Positions 18,605-26,988 are shown, counted from the first letter of the stretch. The stretch is DNA of 64,000 bases from CBDDEI01 sp965226775 (GCA_965226775.1 CBDDEI010000002.1:372001-436000), one strand, 5' to 3'. Notes: generated from the sequence alone by a model not told the origin. Made by a program: numbers and translations.

Positions 18605-19252
18605 TTAGTCGCTCCGTTTGCTGTTAACCATAGAAACTACACCGAGCACCAAGCCCAGCCCGCCGACACTGACCGCTGCGATGGCTAAGGTCAGGGCAGT
18701 AGACGCCGCCTCCGCGGCTGCCTGCGCGCGCAGGTCCGCCGCACGGGCAAGGGTCTGGTCGGCGGGGGCGGGGGCTGTTGCCTCAGAGGCCGTTGCTACG
18801 GCCGGGAATTGGATGGCCGACAAGGACTCAACCTCGCCAAAACCGCCGTCCGCAGAGTCAAAGGTCTGGTCAACAGCCTCGCCACCTAAGGCGCCGGTGA
18901 TGTGGAAGCGGTAGTACCCTACCTGAGTAGGCACCACGTCGCTGGTGTAGTGTCCGGGTTGGTTGTGGACGCCGCGCAGTTCCAGCGGTTGGCTCTGACC
19001 GCCGAAGAGCACCGCGGCTTCAAGGGACTGCTGCGCGTCGGTGACGGGCTCCTTGGTTTCTCGGTCTGTAATCCGTAGGTCGAGGCCGTTCTTCTCGCCG
19101 GCAAAGGCAGGTTCGACAAACCAGCCGACTACAAAGTCGTACTTGCCGACCTGCCGCGGCTCGTGAGCTACGGCGACAGAGGGAAGCAGGAGCAGAGCCA
19201 AGGCAAGGGCGATCATGAGGCCGCCCAGGGGCTTCGAAATGCTGAGTTGCAT
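18605..19252 (-). CDS. Secreted, membrane-anchored beta-domain protein
   Basis: A 215-residue protein with a signal peptide (LALALLLLPSVAVAHE), an extracytoplasmic beta domain (YDFVVGWFVEPAFAGE, PGHYTSDVVPTQVGYY), an alanine-rich linker and a C-terminal transmembrane helix (VSVGGLGLVLGVVSMV). As in CopC, the mature chain would begin with a His (HEPRQVG). The layout resembles YtkA/CopC-like metal-handling proteins. The gene at 58901 has the same architecture. It is 41 bases upstream of the small membrane protein in the same operon. Confidence 0.75.
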   Translation of the reverse strand: MQLSISKPLGGLMIALALALLLLPSVAVAHEPRQVGKYDFVVGWFVEPAFAGEKNGLDLRITDRETKEPVTDAQQSLEAAVLFGGQSQPLELRGVHNQPGHYTSDVVPTQVGYYRFHITGALGGEAVDQTFDSADGGFGEVESLSAIQFPAVATASEATAPAPADQTLARAADLRAQAAAEAASTALTLAIAAVSVGGLGLVLGVVSMVNSKRSD

Positions 19253-19350
19253 GGATAGGCCTCCGTATAAAGAGTAATACGTCTAACACAGGTGTGGGGG
19301 TTCAGCTTCCAGGCGACGAGGCTTTGGGCCCGCCCGCAAGCTGCACCTGG

Positions 19351-19815
19351 TTAGGCTAGGCGAGGAGGAGGACTGGGGACATCGGTTGCAGGGAGAAGAG
19401 GCGTTCGCTGGGCTGCCGCGGTGAGCGCGGCTTCCAGAAAGACGGGCCTAAGGAGGCGCGGCCCAGCATCAAGAGCGGTTTCGCTGAGAAACGAAAGGAC
19501 GGTGGCTGCAGGGCTGCTGCCGGGGAGGAAGAACAGCTGTGGCGTCTGCTCCGCTGGCCCGGACAGCCCTTGCGGCGGCTGGTTGGACGAGTGGTGGACA
19601 TGATTGTGCTGGAAGGGATGGAGGTGCGACGCGAGGACGTCAGCCGGGGTCTGCACCGCGCCCAAGGTTACGTGGCCGTGTCCCGGTGTGCGCTCCACAA
19701 AGTGATGGTCCAGCGCGGGCAGCAGCATGGCGAGCAGCAAGCTCAGGAGAAGCACAAGGCATGCTGAGCTTATCCAGCTCCCACTCCGCGCAGGCGTTAC
19801 CCACACGTTACTCAT
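19351..19815 (-). CDS. Histidine-rich membrane-anchored protein
   Basis: A 154-residue protein with one N-terminal hydrophobic segment (SACLVLLLSLLLAMLLPAL) followed by two His clusters, DHHFVERTPGHGH and HLHPFQHNHVHH, and a low-complexity C-terminus. I recognise no family, but the His clusters suggest binding of Cu, Zn or Ni outside the membrane. It is the first gene of the minus-strand copper/redox series, separated from the next by about 100 bases, so it may have its own translation control. Confidence 0.7.
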   Translation of the reverse strand: MSNVWVTPARSGSWISSACLVLLLSLLLAMLLPALDHHFVERTPGHGHVTLGAVQTPADVLASHLHPFQHNHVHHSSNQPPQGLSGPAEQTPQLFFLPGSSPAATVLSFLSETALDAGPRLLRPVFLEAALTAAAQRTPLLPATDVPSPPPRLA

Positions 19816-19903
19816 GGCTTCATGATACTACACGTAGCGCCTGCTACCGTGGTCTAGCGACCCAGCGCTTGACATAGTATTTGACCGCCCGTCAACCGGA
19901 AGC

Positions 19904-19935
19904 AAGAGGCCCCCGCATCACTGCGGGGGCCTCTT
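19904..19935. terminator. Strong hairpin between divergent-side gene ends
   Basis: A perfect 14-base-pair stem (AAGAGGCCCCCGCA and its complement) with loop TCAC. It lies downstream of the minus-strand amidohydrolase stop by no more than 70 bases on the far side, and upstream of the His-rich gene start. It probably insulates the copper operon from amidohydrolase transcription; the T-rich tail is weak on both sides. Confidence 0.55.
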
Positions 19936-19973
19936 CACGTCTTAGCGCTGTGTCTGCGGCAGATGCCGGCTGC

Positions 19974-21107
19974 TTATTCTATGCCGAGGATATTCGCGAT
20001 GTTCCCGCCCAGGATCTTCTGCTTGTCTTCATCTGCGAGGCCCTTGTCCTGGATATCGCTGGTGCTATTGGGGAGGTACTCCCATTCCGGATGGGGGAAG
20101 TCGGTACCTATGAAGTAGTTATCGCTGCCGTAGGCCGCTACCATCTGCTCAACCGGCTCTAGGTTCTCTACAGCGGTGAAGCAATGCTTCTTCATCAGCA
20201 CGCTGGGTGGCGTCTGGGTACGTGCGCACTGCGGCTCAATGTAGAAGGAGCGATCTGCGCCCAGCATGGCGTAGTTGTACCAGCCCGCGCCCGCCTCGTA
20301 GAAGAGGAACTTCAGCTTAGGGAACTCGTCTACTACGCCGCCCAGGGTAAGGGCGGTAGCCGCAACGGCATATTCCAGGCCAAAGCCCAGGTAGGTGCCA
20401 ATGTGCAGGCGGTGGAATCGATCCGTGCCAACCATGGGGTACGGCGTGGAGTGATCGATGATGGTGCCGGCGCACCCTTGCGGCGTCTGATGGACGATGC
20501 TAGTTATGCCTAGGTCACTAATCGCTTCCCAGAAGGGGTAGAGCTCGTAGGTGTCTAGGTTCTTGCCCATCCAGTTGCCGGCAATGTACACCAGTTTAAT
20601 ACCGGATTTGCTCACCCGCTCCAGCTCTTTGATAGAGCCTGGGATGTCGTCCCACGGGATGGTGGCCATGCCGATGTACCGGTCCGGGTACTTGGTCTGG
20701 ATATCTATGGCGGCGTTGTTGTAGAGCTGCGCCATGGCGGAACGGAGCCACAGCGGCTTCTCCGTGTCCGGCTTGAGGGGCGCAGGGAGCACGGTCTGGG
20801 TGATGAGGATCTGCATGTCGAAGCCCATCTTGTCCATGGCCTCCAGACGTGCTTCCGCATCGGTTTCAGGGTTGCCGCCCTCAGCGCGAACGGGGCCGGC
20901 GATCGGCCTGCCGGAGCTGCCTTGCCGTCGCTGCAGTTCAGCGCGTGCGCCTCGGGGGTCGGCAAAGCGCCAGCCGTCCCTGTCCATCATATCAATGGCT
21001 TCATTTGCCTGCCCGCGTGGCAGGAATTCCCGGAGGTTCTTCCAATCGACGGTTAGATTGAAATGAGTATCAGCGTCGATCTTCTTGGTCTTGACTGCGG
21101 TTGCCAT
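19974..21107 (-). CDS. Amidohydrolase-2 family (ACMSD-like) protein
   Basis: A 377-residue TIM-barrel metal-dependent hydrolase/decarboxylase of the PF04909 type. The DxH metal motif is DADTH (D13, H15); later ligands are likely in SIVHQTP and GTDFPHPEW, the latter with the conserved Asp. The family removes carboxyl groups from, or hydrolyses, aromatic ring-derived acids. The ATG at 21107 is chosen; an in-frame start at 21140 adds only MPTRCRRGVVV. Its place near VOC, cyclase and dioxygenase genes fits aromatic degradation, although it is transcribed alone. Confidence 0.87.
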   Translation of the reverse strand: MATAVKTKKIDADTHFNLTVDWKNLREFLPRGQANEAIDMMDRDGWRFADPRGARAELQRRQGSSGRPIAGPVRAEGGNPETDAEARLEAMDKMGFDMQILITQTVLPAPLKPDTEKPLWLRSAMAQLYNNAAIDIQTKYPDRYIGMATIPWDDIPGSIKELERVSKSGIKLVYIAGNWMGKNLDTYELYPFWEAISDLGITSIVHQTPQGCAGTIIDHSTPYPMVGTDRFHRLHIGTYLGFGLEYAVAATALTLGGVVDEFPKLKFLFYEAGAGWYNYAMLGADRSFYIEPQCARTQTPPSVLMKKHCFTAVENLEPVEQMVAAYGSDNYFIGTDFPHPEWEYLPNSTSDIQDKGLADEDKQKILGGNIANILGIE

Positions 21108-21140
21108 GACTACCACTCCTCTTCTGCAGCGTGTCGGCAC

Positions 21141-21353
21141 TGCTCTACGCTAAACATAGTGCCCATACCCTTGCGGGGCGTTACGGGTGAGACCTTGCGA
21201 TCTCATAGCTTTGCCAGGGTAGCGTACTGCCGCCTCTGGCGGAATGCACATAATGTTAGGAACTAGGGGGCTGCGTGTCAAACGCGTTTAACCTGCGCGC
21301 AAGGCATAGGCCTGCGGGGGGATAAGTCTCGGCTGTTCTCCTTCCGCTTCCTC
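21141..21353. other. Intergenic gap between amidohydrolase and Fic genes
   Basis: About 210 bases with no protein-like reading frame. I see no clear terminator hairpin or promoter consensus; the amidohydrolase promoter should lie here on the minus strand. Confidence 0.35.
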
Positions 21354-21737
21354 CTAATATTCTATGTCGGCAAAGCGGTAACTCCTTGCTCGCGTCTTTC
21401 CTGTAGTAAGCAAATAGCCTTTGTTTACGAGGTCTGCGAGATCTCGGGAGGCTGTAATAGGTGTCGCGCCGGTGATCTCTATATAATCCGCTCTTGTTAG
21501 CTTGCCTAGTTGATTAACATACACCAGAGCATCGATCTGCCGATCATTGATTACCTTGAGTGCTTTATAGCTAGCTAACATCTCATGGATACGCTCAATT
21601 TTCCGGCGCCAATCGGTAAATCGCTGGACAACCTCTAGCCCGTCAGAATCCACGGCATTCACAAAGAATTCAATCCACGGAGTTGCGTCATACGTGACTG
21701 AAAACGCTGGCCCCAAAGTACGCTCAATCGCTGTCAT
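21354..21737 (-). pseudogene. Fic-family protein, C-terminal part (split gene)
   Basis: A 127-residue frame that continues the Fic protein encoded just upstream. It begins MTAIERTLGPAFSVTYD, which in intact relatives directly follows the FLSRRDAY segment. The C-terminal portion (LTRADYIEITGATPITASRDLADLVNKGYL) is a winged-helix domain common at the end of Fic proteins. The start ATG overlaps the upstream stop as ATGA. Adding one base just before it would fuse both into one chain of about 356 residues. Reinitiation could still yield both parts. Confidence 0.75.
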
Positions 21738-22423
21738 ATAGCGTCACGACGACTGAGGAACTGCGACTCTAGTGGAAGCAGCTTCTTGAAGCCGTAAGGC
21801 GACCGCTGGAGGATAAGTGCCGCCAAGGCCCGCGCTGTCCTCCCATTACCATCCCAGAACGGGTGAATAGCGACAAAATGGAGATGAGCTATTGCCGCTT
21901 TAACAACTGGGTGTGTGTCCTCATCTTCTCTCAACCACAGTGCGAAGCTCCTCATATGAGGACCCACATCACCTTGATTGGGAGGCGTGTAGTTATCACC
22001 AACCTTGTTCTCGCCTTTGCGGTAAACACCCGGTGTATCCAGCTCAGCATCGCCCTTTTTGAATTCCCTGTTGATCTGACTGATCACTTGTTCGTCTACG
22101 TTCAGTTCATCCAGATCGCTCAGGTAATCTATAAACTCGTACGCAGCTATCGCATTGAGATTGGCTCGCTCATCAGCAGTAATCTTAGCGGCGGCAGGGC
22201 GCTTCCTAACCAAATCTCCCACCGCTTCTTCATTGAGCTGTGCCCCCTCGATTCTTGTCGTTGCAGAGGCGCGGCGAATTGCCACTCCTCGGCGGAACCA
22301 TACCTCATGCTTAGGCATGATTAGCGTATTGGTGACAAGCCATGCACTGCGCTCAATACTGTCTAACTGTGCCTGTGTTCGAGCGGTGCTGTTATATTGT
22401 GGCGTAAAGATAGTATCATTCAT
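21734..22423 (-). CDS. Fic-family AMP-transferase, N-terminal catalytic part
   Basis: A 229-residue protein with the full Fic motif HPFWDGNGRTAR (187-198), which transfers AMP from ATP to target hydroxyls. It also has the N-terminal inhibitory motif TTRIEG (55-60), matching (S/T)xxxE(G/N) of class II Fic proteins, where the helix blocks ATP in cis. The local DNA is more AT-rich than its neighbours, consistent with transfer. The winged-helix part is displaced into the next frame at 21734-21737. A promoter with an overlapping inverted repeat lies about 45 bases upstream. The target is unknown. Confidence 0.88.
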   Translation of the reverse strand: MNDTIFTPQYNSTARTQAQLDSIERSAWLVTNTLIMPKHEVWFRRGVAIRRASATTRIEGAQLNEEAVGDLVRKRPAAAKITADERANLNAIAAYEFIDYLSDLDELNVDEQVISQINREFKKGDAELDTPGVYRKGENKVGDNYTPPNQGDVGPHMRSFALWLREDEDTHPVVKAAIAHLHFVAIHPFWDGNGRTARALAALILQRSPYGFKKLLPLESQFLSRRDAI

Positions 22424-22465
22424 ATCAATTTAGTAACTCATATAATATCTTTTCTGATATAAATC

Positions 22466-22493
22466 ATACTATCAGTATCGCGCCTCTTGTCAA
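22466..22493 (-). promoter_or_regulatory. Sigma-70-type promoter and inverted repeat for the Fic gene
   Basis: On the minus strand TTGACA (22488-22493) and TAGTAT (22466-22471) are separated by 16 bases. The -10 element is one arm of the inverted repeat ATACT-GAT-AGTAT, which could be an operator for the winged-helix part of the Fic protein itself. Confidence 0.65.
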
Positions 22494-22558
22494 GTAAGGA
22501 ACTATGCACACCGCGTTTGTTGCCCTTTCCCACAATAGGAAGTAGAATTTTGCAGAAC

Positions 22559-22613
22559 CTGGCGTAGCTACGTACAGGGTGCCAATTACATGCGGTTACC
22601 TACGTAGCGCCAG
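22559..22613. repeat. Imperfect inverted repeat upstream of the first VOC gene
   Basis: CTGGCG and CTACGTA at 22559-22574 pair with TACGTAG and CGCCAG at 22601-22613, with a three-base bulge. The repeat lies 60-110 bases before the first of three VOC genes, in a 250-base gap with no gene. It may be an operator or a leader hairpin; no T-run follows. Confidence 0.4.
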
Positions 22614-22672
22614 AGGGTACCCCCGATAGTCGGGAAGGGGATCGCCGAGTATTTCTGAGGAGGGATAAAGAC

Positions 22673-23575
22673 ATGGGAGAAGAGATGCGTGGAGGTCAGC
22701 CGCTGGGGTTCCTGCGTGAAGAGAAGGGCACCGGTCGTCTGCTGAATCCAGTTAGTATCCTTAAAGCAACCGCCATCAATCACCTGTCCTATGGCGTCAA
22801 GGACTACGAAGAGACCCGGGACTGGTACATGGACATCTTTGGCATGGAGTGCGTCTACGACGACGGCGAACAGGCTTCCGTCGCATGTGGCACACCCCGC
22901 CGGGAGATCTACATCCGCAAGCGTGACAAGGCCCCTTTCATGGATCACTGGGCCCTCTCCATTGCAGACTTCAATGCAGAAGAGGTGCAGGCGGCCTTGA
23001 TGAAGTGGGGCATTGACGGCGTGTCCTGGGATGGCGAATTTGCCTGGCATGCCAACGACGACAACGGTTTCCGCACCCAGATATGCGCTGAAATGGGCGT
23101 CTTTCCCGGCGCCGGCCGCCGTGGTTGGACAACTGAAGGCAGGGTTCCCAGCGGAGAGAAGGCCATGCGCGCCAGCAAGACCGGCTGGGTGGCCACTGCC
23201 ATGAACCACATCTCATACGGTGTGCCCAACTACCAGCGCACCCGGGACTTCTACATCGACCTCTTTGGTATGCGTGTCGCCTTTGACGATGGCCTTAAGT
23301 GCGCCCTGAACTTCGGCCCGGAGCCGGAGGATTCCATCTACTTCGTGCCTCGCGCGGACGGCCCTATACTCGACCACATTGCCCTCTCCATCAAGGACTT
23401 CGATCTCAAGGAGACGGAAGAGACCTTGAAGAAGCTGGGCATGGAGTACCACGATGACGGCGACTCTGCCTGGACGATACTCGACCCTAACGGCTACCGA
23501 GTACAGGTTTGTGCAGAGACCGGCGTATACCCCGGCGCCGCCAGAGACCTTGCCCACCAGACCCGCGGCAAGTAG
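22673..23575 (+). CDS. Double-domain VOC (glyoxalase/extradiol dioxygenase) protein, copy 1
   Basis: A 300-residue protein made of two VOC domains, the fold of class I extradiol dioxygenases and glyoxalases. Each half begins NHLSYG or NHISYG and has a DHWALSI or DHIALSI strand and an ICAE or VCAE strand ending in (V/Y)(F/Y)PGA. These give candidate H, H, E metal ligands. GGAGGG upstream of ATG 22673 is a strong ribosome-binding site. It is the first of three consecutive paralogues. The substrate is unknown; ring cleavage of catechol-like compounds is possible but unproven. Confidence 0.85.
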   Translation: MGEEMRGGQPLGFLREEKGTGRLLNPVSILKATAINHLSYGVKDYEETRDWYMDIFGMECVYDDGEQASVACGTPRREIYIRKRDKAPFMDHWALSIADFNAEEVQAALMKWGIDGVSWDGEFAWHANDDNGFRTQICAEMGVFPGAGRRGWTTEGRVPSGEKAMRASKTGWVATAMNHISYGVPNYQRTRDFYIDLFGMRVAFDDGLKCALNFGPEPEDSIYFVPRADGPILDHIALSIKDFDLKETEETLKKLGMEYHDDGDSAWTILDPNGYRVQVCAETGVYPGAARDLAHQTRGK

Positions 23576-23617
23576 GCTCGGGGCCACACGTAGTAGCGTA
23601 ATTCAGAGGAGTACAGA

Positions 23618-24478
23618 ATGACCGCAACAGCCATTAGGAGCGATTACAAGCGGCTGCTTGAGCCGAGGTACATTTTCAAGGCCACGGCCGTTAACCACCT
23701 GTCCTACGGCGCGACCGACTACGCCAAGACCCGCGATTGGTACATGGACCTCTTTGGCATGACCAACACCTATGACGATGGCTCCAAGTGCGCGTTGTCC
23801 TTCGGCAACCCGCAGCGTGACCTCTACATTGTGCAGCGGCCTGAGGCCGGCATTGGTCACTGGGCCTTCTCCATCGCCAACTTTGACCCGAAGGCCGTGG
23901 AAGCGATATGCGAGCGCTATGGCATTCACACGCGCTATGACGGCGACTGGGCCTGGCACGTGGACGACAACAACGGCTACCTCACGCAGATCTGCGGAGA
24001 GATGGGCTGCTTCCCCGGCGCGGCGTCGGGCAAGCCCCGCCCGGAAGGCTCCACGCCCGCTGGTGAGAAGATGTGGCACCCCAGCAATACCGGCTGGTTT
24101 GCTAGCGCCATGAACCACGTCTCCTACCGGGTGCCGGACTACGCCGCGACCCGTGACTGGTACATCGACGTGCTGGGCATGCGCCTGGCCTTTGAAGACG
24201 GCATCAAGTGCGCCCTGAACTTTGGCCCGGAGCCGGAGGATTCCATCTACATCGTCCAGGGCGAAGGCCCTGCGGTGGACCACTTTGCCGTCTCCCTCTC
24301 CGACTTCGATCTGGGCAAGGTCGAGGAAGAGATCAAGAAGCAGGGCCTGAAGTACAGCGACGACGGCGACTCCGCTTGGACGCTCTACGACCCGGACGGC
24401 ATTCGCGTCCAGGTCTGCGCGGAGAAGGGTGTCTATCCCGGCGCCGCCAGAGACCTCTTCCACCAGCTCAAGAAGTAA
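23618..24478 (+). CDS. Double-domain VOC protein, copy 2
   Basis: A 286-residue paralogue of the preceding gene, 42 bases downstream. It shows NHLSYGATDYAKTRDWYMD in the first half and NHVSYRVPDYAATRDWYID in the second, with HWAFSI, DHFAVSL and the QVCAEKGVYPGAARD ending. The C-terminal half is closest to copy 3 (KYSDDGDSAWTLYDPDG is shared). Conserved His and Glu positions are kept in both domains. Co-transcription with copy 1 is likely; a hairpin lies between this gene and copy 3. Confidence 0.85.
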   Translation: MTATAIRSDYKRLLEPRYIFKATAVNHLSYGATDYAKTRDWYMDLFGMTNTYDDGSKCALSFGNPQRDLYIVQRPEAGIGHWAFSIANFDPKAVEAICERYGIHTRYDGDWAWHVDDNNGYLTQICGEMGCFPGAASGKPRPEGSTPAGEKMWHPSNTGWFASAMNHVSYRVPDYAATRDWYIDVLGMRLAFEDGIKCALNFGPEPEDSIYIVQGEGPAVDHFAVSLSDFDLGKVEEEIKKQGLKYSDDGDSAWTLYDPDGIRVQVCAEKGVYPGAARDLFHQLKK

Positions 24479-24536
24479 CGGTTGAAGCACTAACAGCGTG
24501 CGCATTTACGTGTAGCGCAGGAGCAAGCAATAGCAC

Positions 24537-24586
24537 AGATGCCCCACCGGTCGGAGCGTAGGCTCGCGGTGGGGCATCTCCCTTTT
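24537..24586 (+). terminator. Hairpin between VOC copies 2 and 3
   Basis: A 13-base-pair stem (AGATGCCCCACCG with its complement at 24567-24579) is followed by CCCTTTT. It may end the first two-gene transcript or reduce expression of copy 3, which starts 37 bases later with its own GAGGAGG ribosome-binding site. Confidence 0.7.
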
Positions 24587-24622
24587 CAGGCGCAGCAAGC
24601 GGATTAGAAGAGGAGGATAGAC

Positions 24623-25483
24623 ATGGCACGACTTAGGAAGGATAACGGACGGCTGCTGCCGGACCGGAGCATCTTCAAGGCTACTGCAATCAATCACCTG
24701 GCATACGCGGCTACGGACTACACCAAGACCCGGGACTGGTTCATGGACCTCTTTGGGATGACCGTCACGTATGACGACGGCAAGCGCTGCTCCGTTGCCT
24801 GGGGCAATCCGCCCCACGAGCTCTACATCACGCAGCGGGAGGATGCTCCCGGCATCAACCACTGGGCCATCTCCATTGCGGACTTTGACGCCATTGCGGT
24901 CAAGGCCGTGCTGGAACGGTACGGTGTGCACGGCGTCCGCTATGATGGCGACTGGGCCTGGCACGCCGATGACCCCGACGATATTGTGACGCAGATCTGC
25001 GCGGAGGTGGGCTGCTTCCCCGGCGCAGGTCCCGGCAACCCTCGACCGGATCCCTGGCTTCTGCCCGCTGATCAGCTACATCGGGAAAGCAAGACCGGCT
25101 GGGTGGCCACCGCCATGAACCACATAGCCTACCGTGTGCCGGACTACAAGCGGACGCGTGACTGGTACATGGACATGTTCGGGATGAAGCTGGTCTTTGA
25201 GGACGGTATCAAGTGCGCCATCCGGTTTGGCGACCCGCCCAATGACGTGTACATCACCCAGGGCGCGGATGGCCCGGTCTTTGACCACATCGCCATCTCC
25301 ATCGAAAACTTTGACCTTAAGCAGGTTGAAGAGGACATCAAGAAACTGGGTCTGAAGTACAGCGACGACGGCGATTCCGCCTGGACGCTCTACGACCCGG
25401 ATGGCTACCGCATACAGGTGTGCGCAGAGACGGGCGTCTACCCCGGCGCCGGTCGAGACTTCTTCCACCAGATCAAGAAGTAG
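24623..25483 (+). CDS. Double-domain VOC protein, copy 3
   Basis: A 286-residue paralogue with the same two-domain plan: NHLAYAATDYTKTRDWFMD, NHWAISI, then NHIAYRVPDYKRTRDWYMD, DHIAISI and QVCAETGVYPGAGRD. The middle linker (PGNPRPDPWLLPADQLH) differs from the other copies, so the three proteins have diverged rather than being recent duplicates. GAGGAGG precedes ATG 24623. A strong terminator follows at 25526. Confidence 0.85.
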   Translation: MARLRKDNGRLLPDRSIFKATAINHLAYAATDYTKTRDWFMDLFGMTVTYDDGKRCSVAWGNPPHELYITQREDAPGINHWAISIADFDAIAVKAVLERYGVHGVRYDGDWAWHADDPDDIVTQICAEVGCFPGAGPGNPRPDPWLLPADQLHRESKTGWVATAMNHIAYRVPDYKRTRDWYMDMFGMKLVFEDGIKCAIRFGDPPNDVYITQGADGPVFDHIAISIENFDLKQVEEDIKKLGLKYSDDGDSAWTLYDPDGYRIQVCAETGVYPGAGRDFFHQIKK

Positions 25484-25525
25484 CCGCCAGCCCAAGTAGT
25501 GGGACGGCGTCCCTTGAACATAGCG

Positions 25526-25560
25526 AGCGACGCGCCTGCATTTGCAGGCGCGTCGCTTGT
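25526..25560. terminator. Bidirectional terminator after the VOC genes
   Basis: A perfect 15-base-pair stem (AGCGACGCGCCTGCA and its complement) is followed by TGTT. It lies between the last VOC gene and the convergent RtcB-like gene and could serve both. Confidence 0.8.
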
Positions 25561-25626
25561 TAGGCTTCGCTGTAGCTGAGCCGCCGTCCCTAATGTTCTA
25601 GGCGCGGCTCAAGGTGAGCACTCGGT

Positions 25627-26889
25627 TTAGGCTTTGACCGAACACAGCGGGTGTAGCGTGGCGTAGGGCGGACGCACTAGGCCCCAATGCAGCGTTTCGC
25701 CAAGCACGCTCCCGCGGGATTGCAGCGGCACAGCCAGGTAATCGCGCACGGCTCGCTCGGCTCCGTTGTTGAGCCTCGTCACAAAGATGCCGCCACTATC
25801 CGTCAAACGATACCCCAACAGTTCGGTATCTTCTATGAGCGCGTGCCCGCTCCCGTGGGGGAGTATGCCGGACTCACGCATTTCGTCGAACAATGGGTTC
25901 TCAGGCAGCAACCCCGCCACACTCAGACTATCGCTAGAGGCGTTCCCCGTTCCTCGTACCAGGTACGCTGGGTCACTCGCCCTGCTCACTAAGATATGGT
26001 ATGCCTCGGGATCGGTGACCGGATTGCAGCCTATGACGCAAGACGCCGGCGTGGTCAGCTCGTAGTGGCCGTCATCGGCGATGCGCCGGTCGGTGCGGAA
26101 AATCTCCTGGGCAATATGCCACCGCTTACGCGCTGCAAAGGCTGCACCCTCCCGAGCGATCTCCCAATACGTCTGCGCCGCGCCGCCGGTGATAGCCAAA
26201 CAGGTCCCGAAGGGCGTATCCATAGGCACGGCTACTTCCTCAGCAAAGAGGCGTAGGCGGTCCCGATACTCGTCGGACGCCATGTGGGCCACGCCAATGT
26301 ATGGGGGCAACGAGTGCGCTTCATGGTCAGCCACCTCGTAGACATTGGCAAAATGGTTCCCCGGTTGAATGCAGTTGGCGTCGATCTCCTGCCCTTCGAC
26401 GTATCTGGGGCGCTGCTGCATGGCGGAGATGTTTTCCGCCAGGGAGACGGCATCCAGGGGGCGTTCAAGCCCAACCGTGACCATCCCACAGAAGTCGACG
26501 TCGGTTTCAGCAGGAATGAACTGTGGGCCTGCTGAAAGCGAGCCCCATCGCACCCGGGCAGCTTCCGGGACACAGAACTGGAACTTTTCCGTTGACGTCT
26601 GGATCGTTGCATCCGGCGGCTGAATGACCGTCGCCTCCTGAGGGAGGCCGAGCCTGCTTTGGACATAGTGCATCTTGGCCACAAACAACTGCGCGACCAG
26701 CGCACCGATTTGGCTCGTTGTGTCACCAACGCCCATGCTCACCACATGGGTCCCTGCCGCCTCCAGCAACTCGAGATAGCTCGACTTGGTCAGGCCATAC
26801 GTGGCTAACCGGTCTTTACTTGCGTGCACAGGCAGACGGCTATTAACGCCTATCGGATCCCAAGAAACCGTCTTATGACTTACTGCCAT
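25627..26889 (-). CDS. Divergent RtcB-like protein of unknown function
   Basis: A 420-residue protein that I first could not place. Motif order suggests a remote relative of RtcB, the 3'-phosphate RNA ligase: FCGM at 133-136 (RtcB GCGM, metal Cys), PGNHF at 176-180 (RtcB GNHF), VAHMAS at 200-205 (RtcB HSGS), YLVRGTGN at 309-316, HGSG at 345-348 (RtcB HGAG, the GMP-linked His), and the end LHPLCSVKA (RtcB RPLxVVKG). The spacing and total length are also RtcB-like. The Asp before the metal Cys is displaced and HGAGR reads HGSGH, so activity may differ. ATG 26889 has AGGAGG upstream. It stands alone. Confidence 0.6.
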   Translation of the reverse strand: MAVSHKTVSWDPIGVNSRLPVHASKDRLATYGLTKSSYLELLEAAGTHVVSMGVGDTTSQIGALVAQLFVAKMHYVQSRLGLPQEATVIQPPDATIQTSTEKFQFCVPEAARVRWGSLSAGPQFIPAETDVDFCGMVTVGLERPLDAVSLAENISAMQQRPRYVEGQEIDANCIQPGNHFANVYEVADHEAHSLPPYIGVAHMASDEYRDRLRLFAEEVAVPMDTPFGTCLAITGGAAQTYWEIAREGAAFAARKRWHIAQEIFRTDRRIADDGHYELTTPASCVIGCNPVTDPEAYHILVSRASDPAYLVRGTGNASSDSLSVAGLLPENPLFDEMRESGILPHGSGHALIEDTELLGYRLTDSGGIFVTRLNNGAERAVRDYLAVPLQSRGSVLGETLHWGLVRPPYATLHPLCSVKA

Positions 26890-26956
26890 CGATCCTCCTA
26901 ATCAGCCTCCTGGAAGGCACCCTTCAGATTTTCCTCTCACAGAACCGCCGTATAAA

Positions 26957-26988
26957 AAGAAGCGGAGGCCAGGCCCTTCGCTTCTCAG
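26957..26988 (-). terminator. Hairpin with T-run upstream of the RtcB-like gene
   Basis: Read on the minus strand, AGAAGCG pairs with CGCTTCT around a 14-base GC-rich loop and is followed by TTTTTAT. It lies about 70 bases before the RtcB-like start on the same strand, so it could be an attenuator in that gene's leader. Confidence 0.5.

Noticed and set aside
23603..24505. 300-residue frame antisense to VOC copy 2
   Set aside because: The sense frame has conserved domains and a ribosome-binding site. The antisense frame arises from codon bias.
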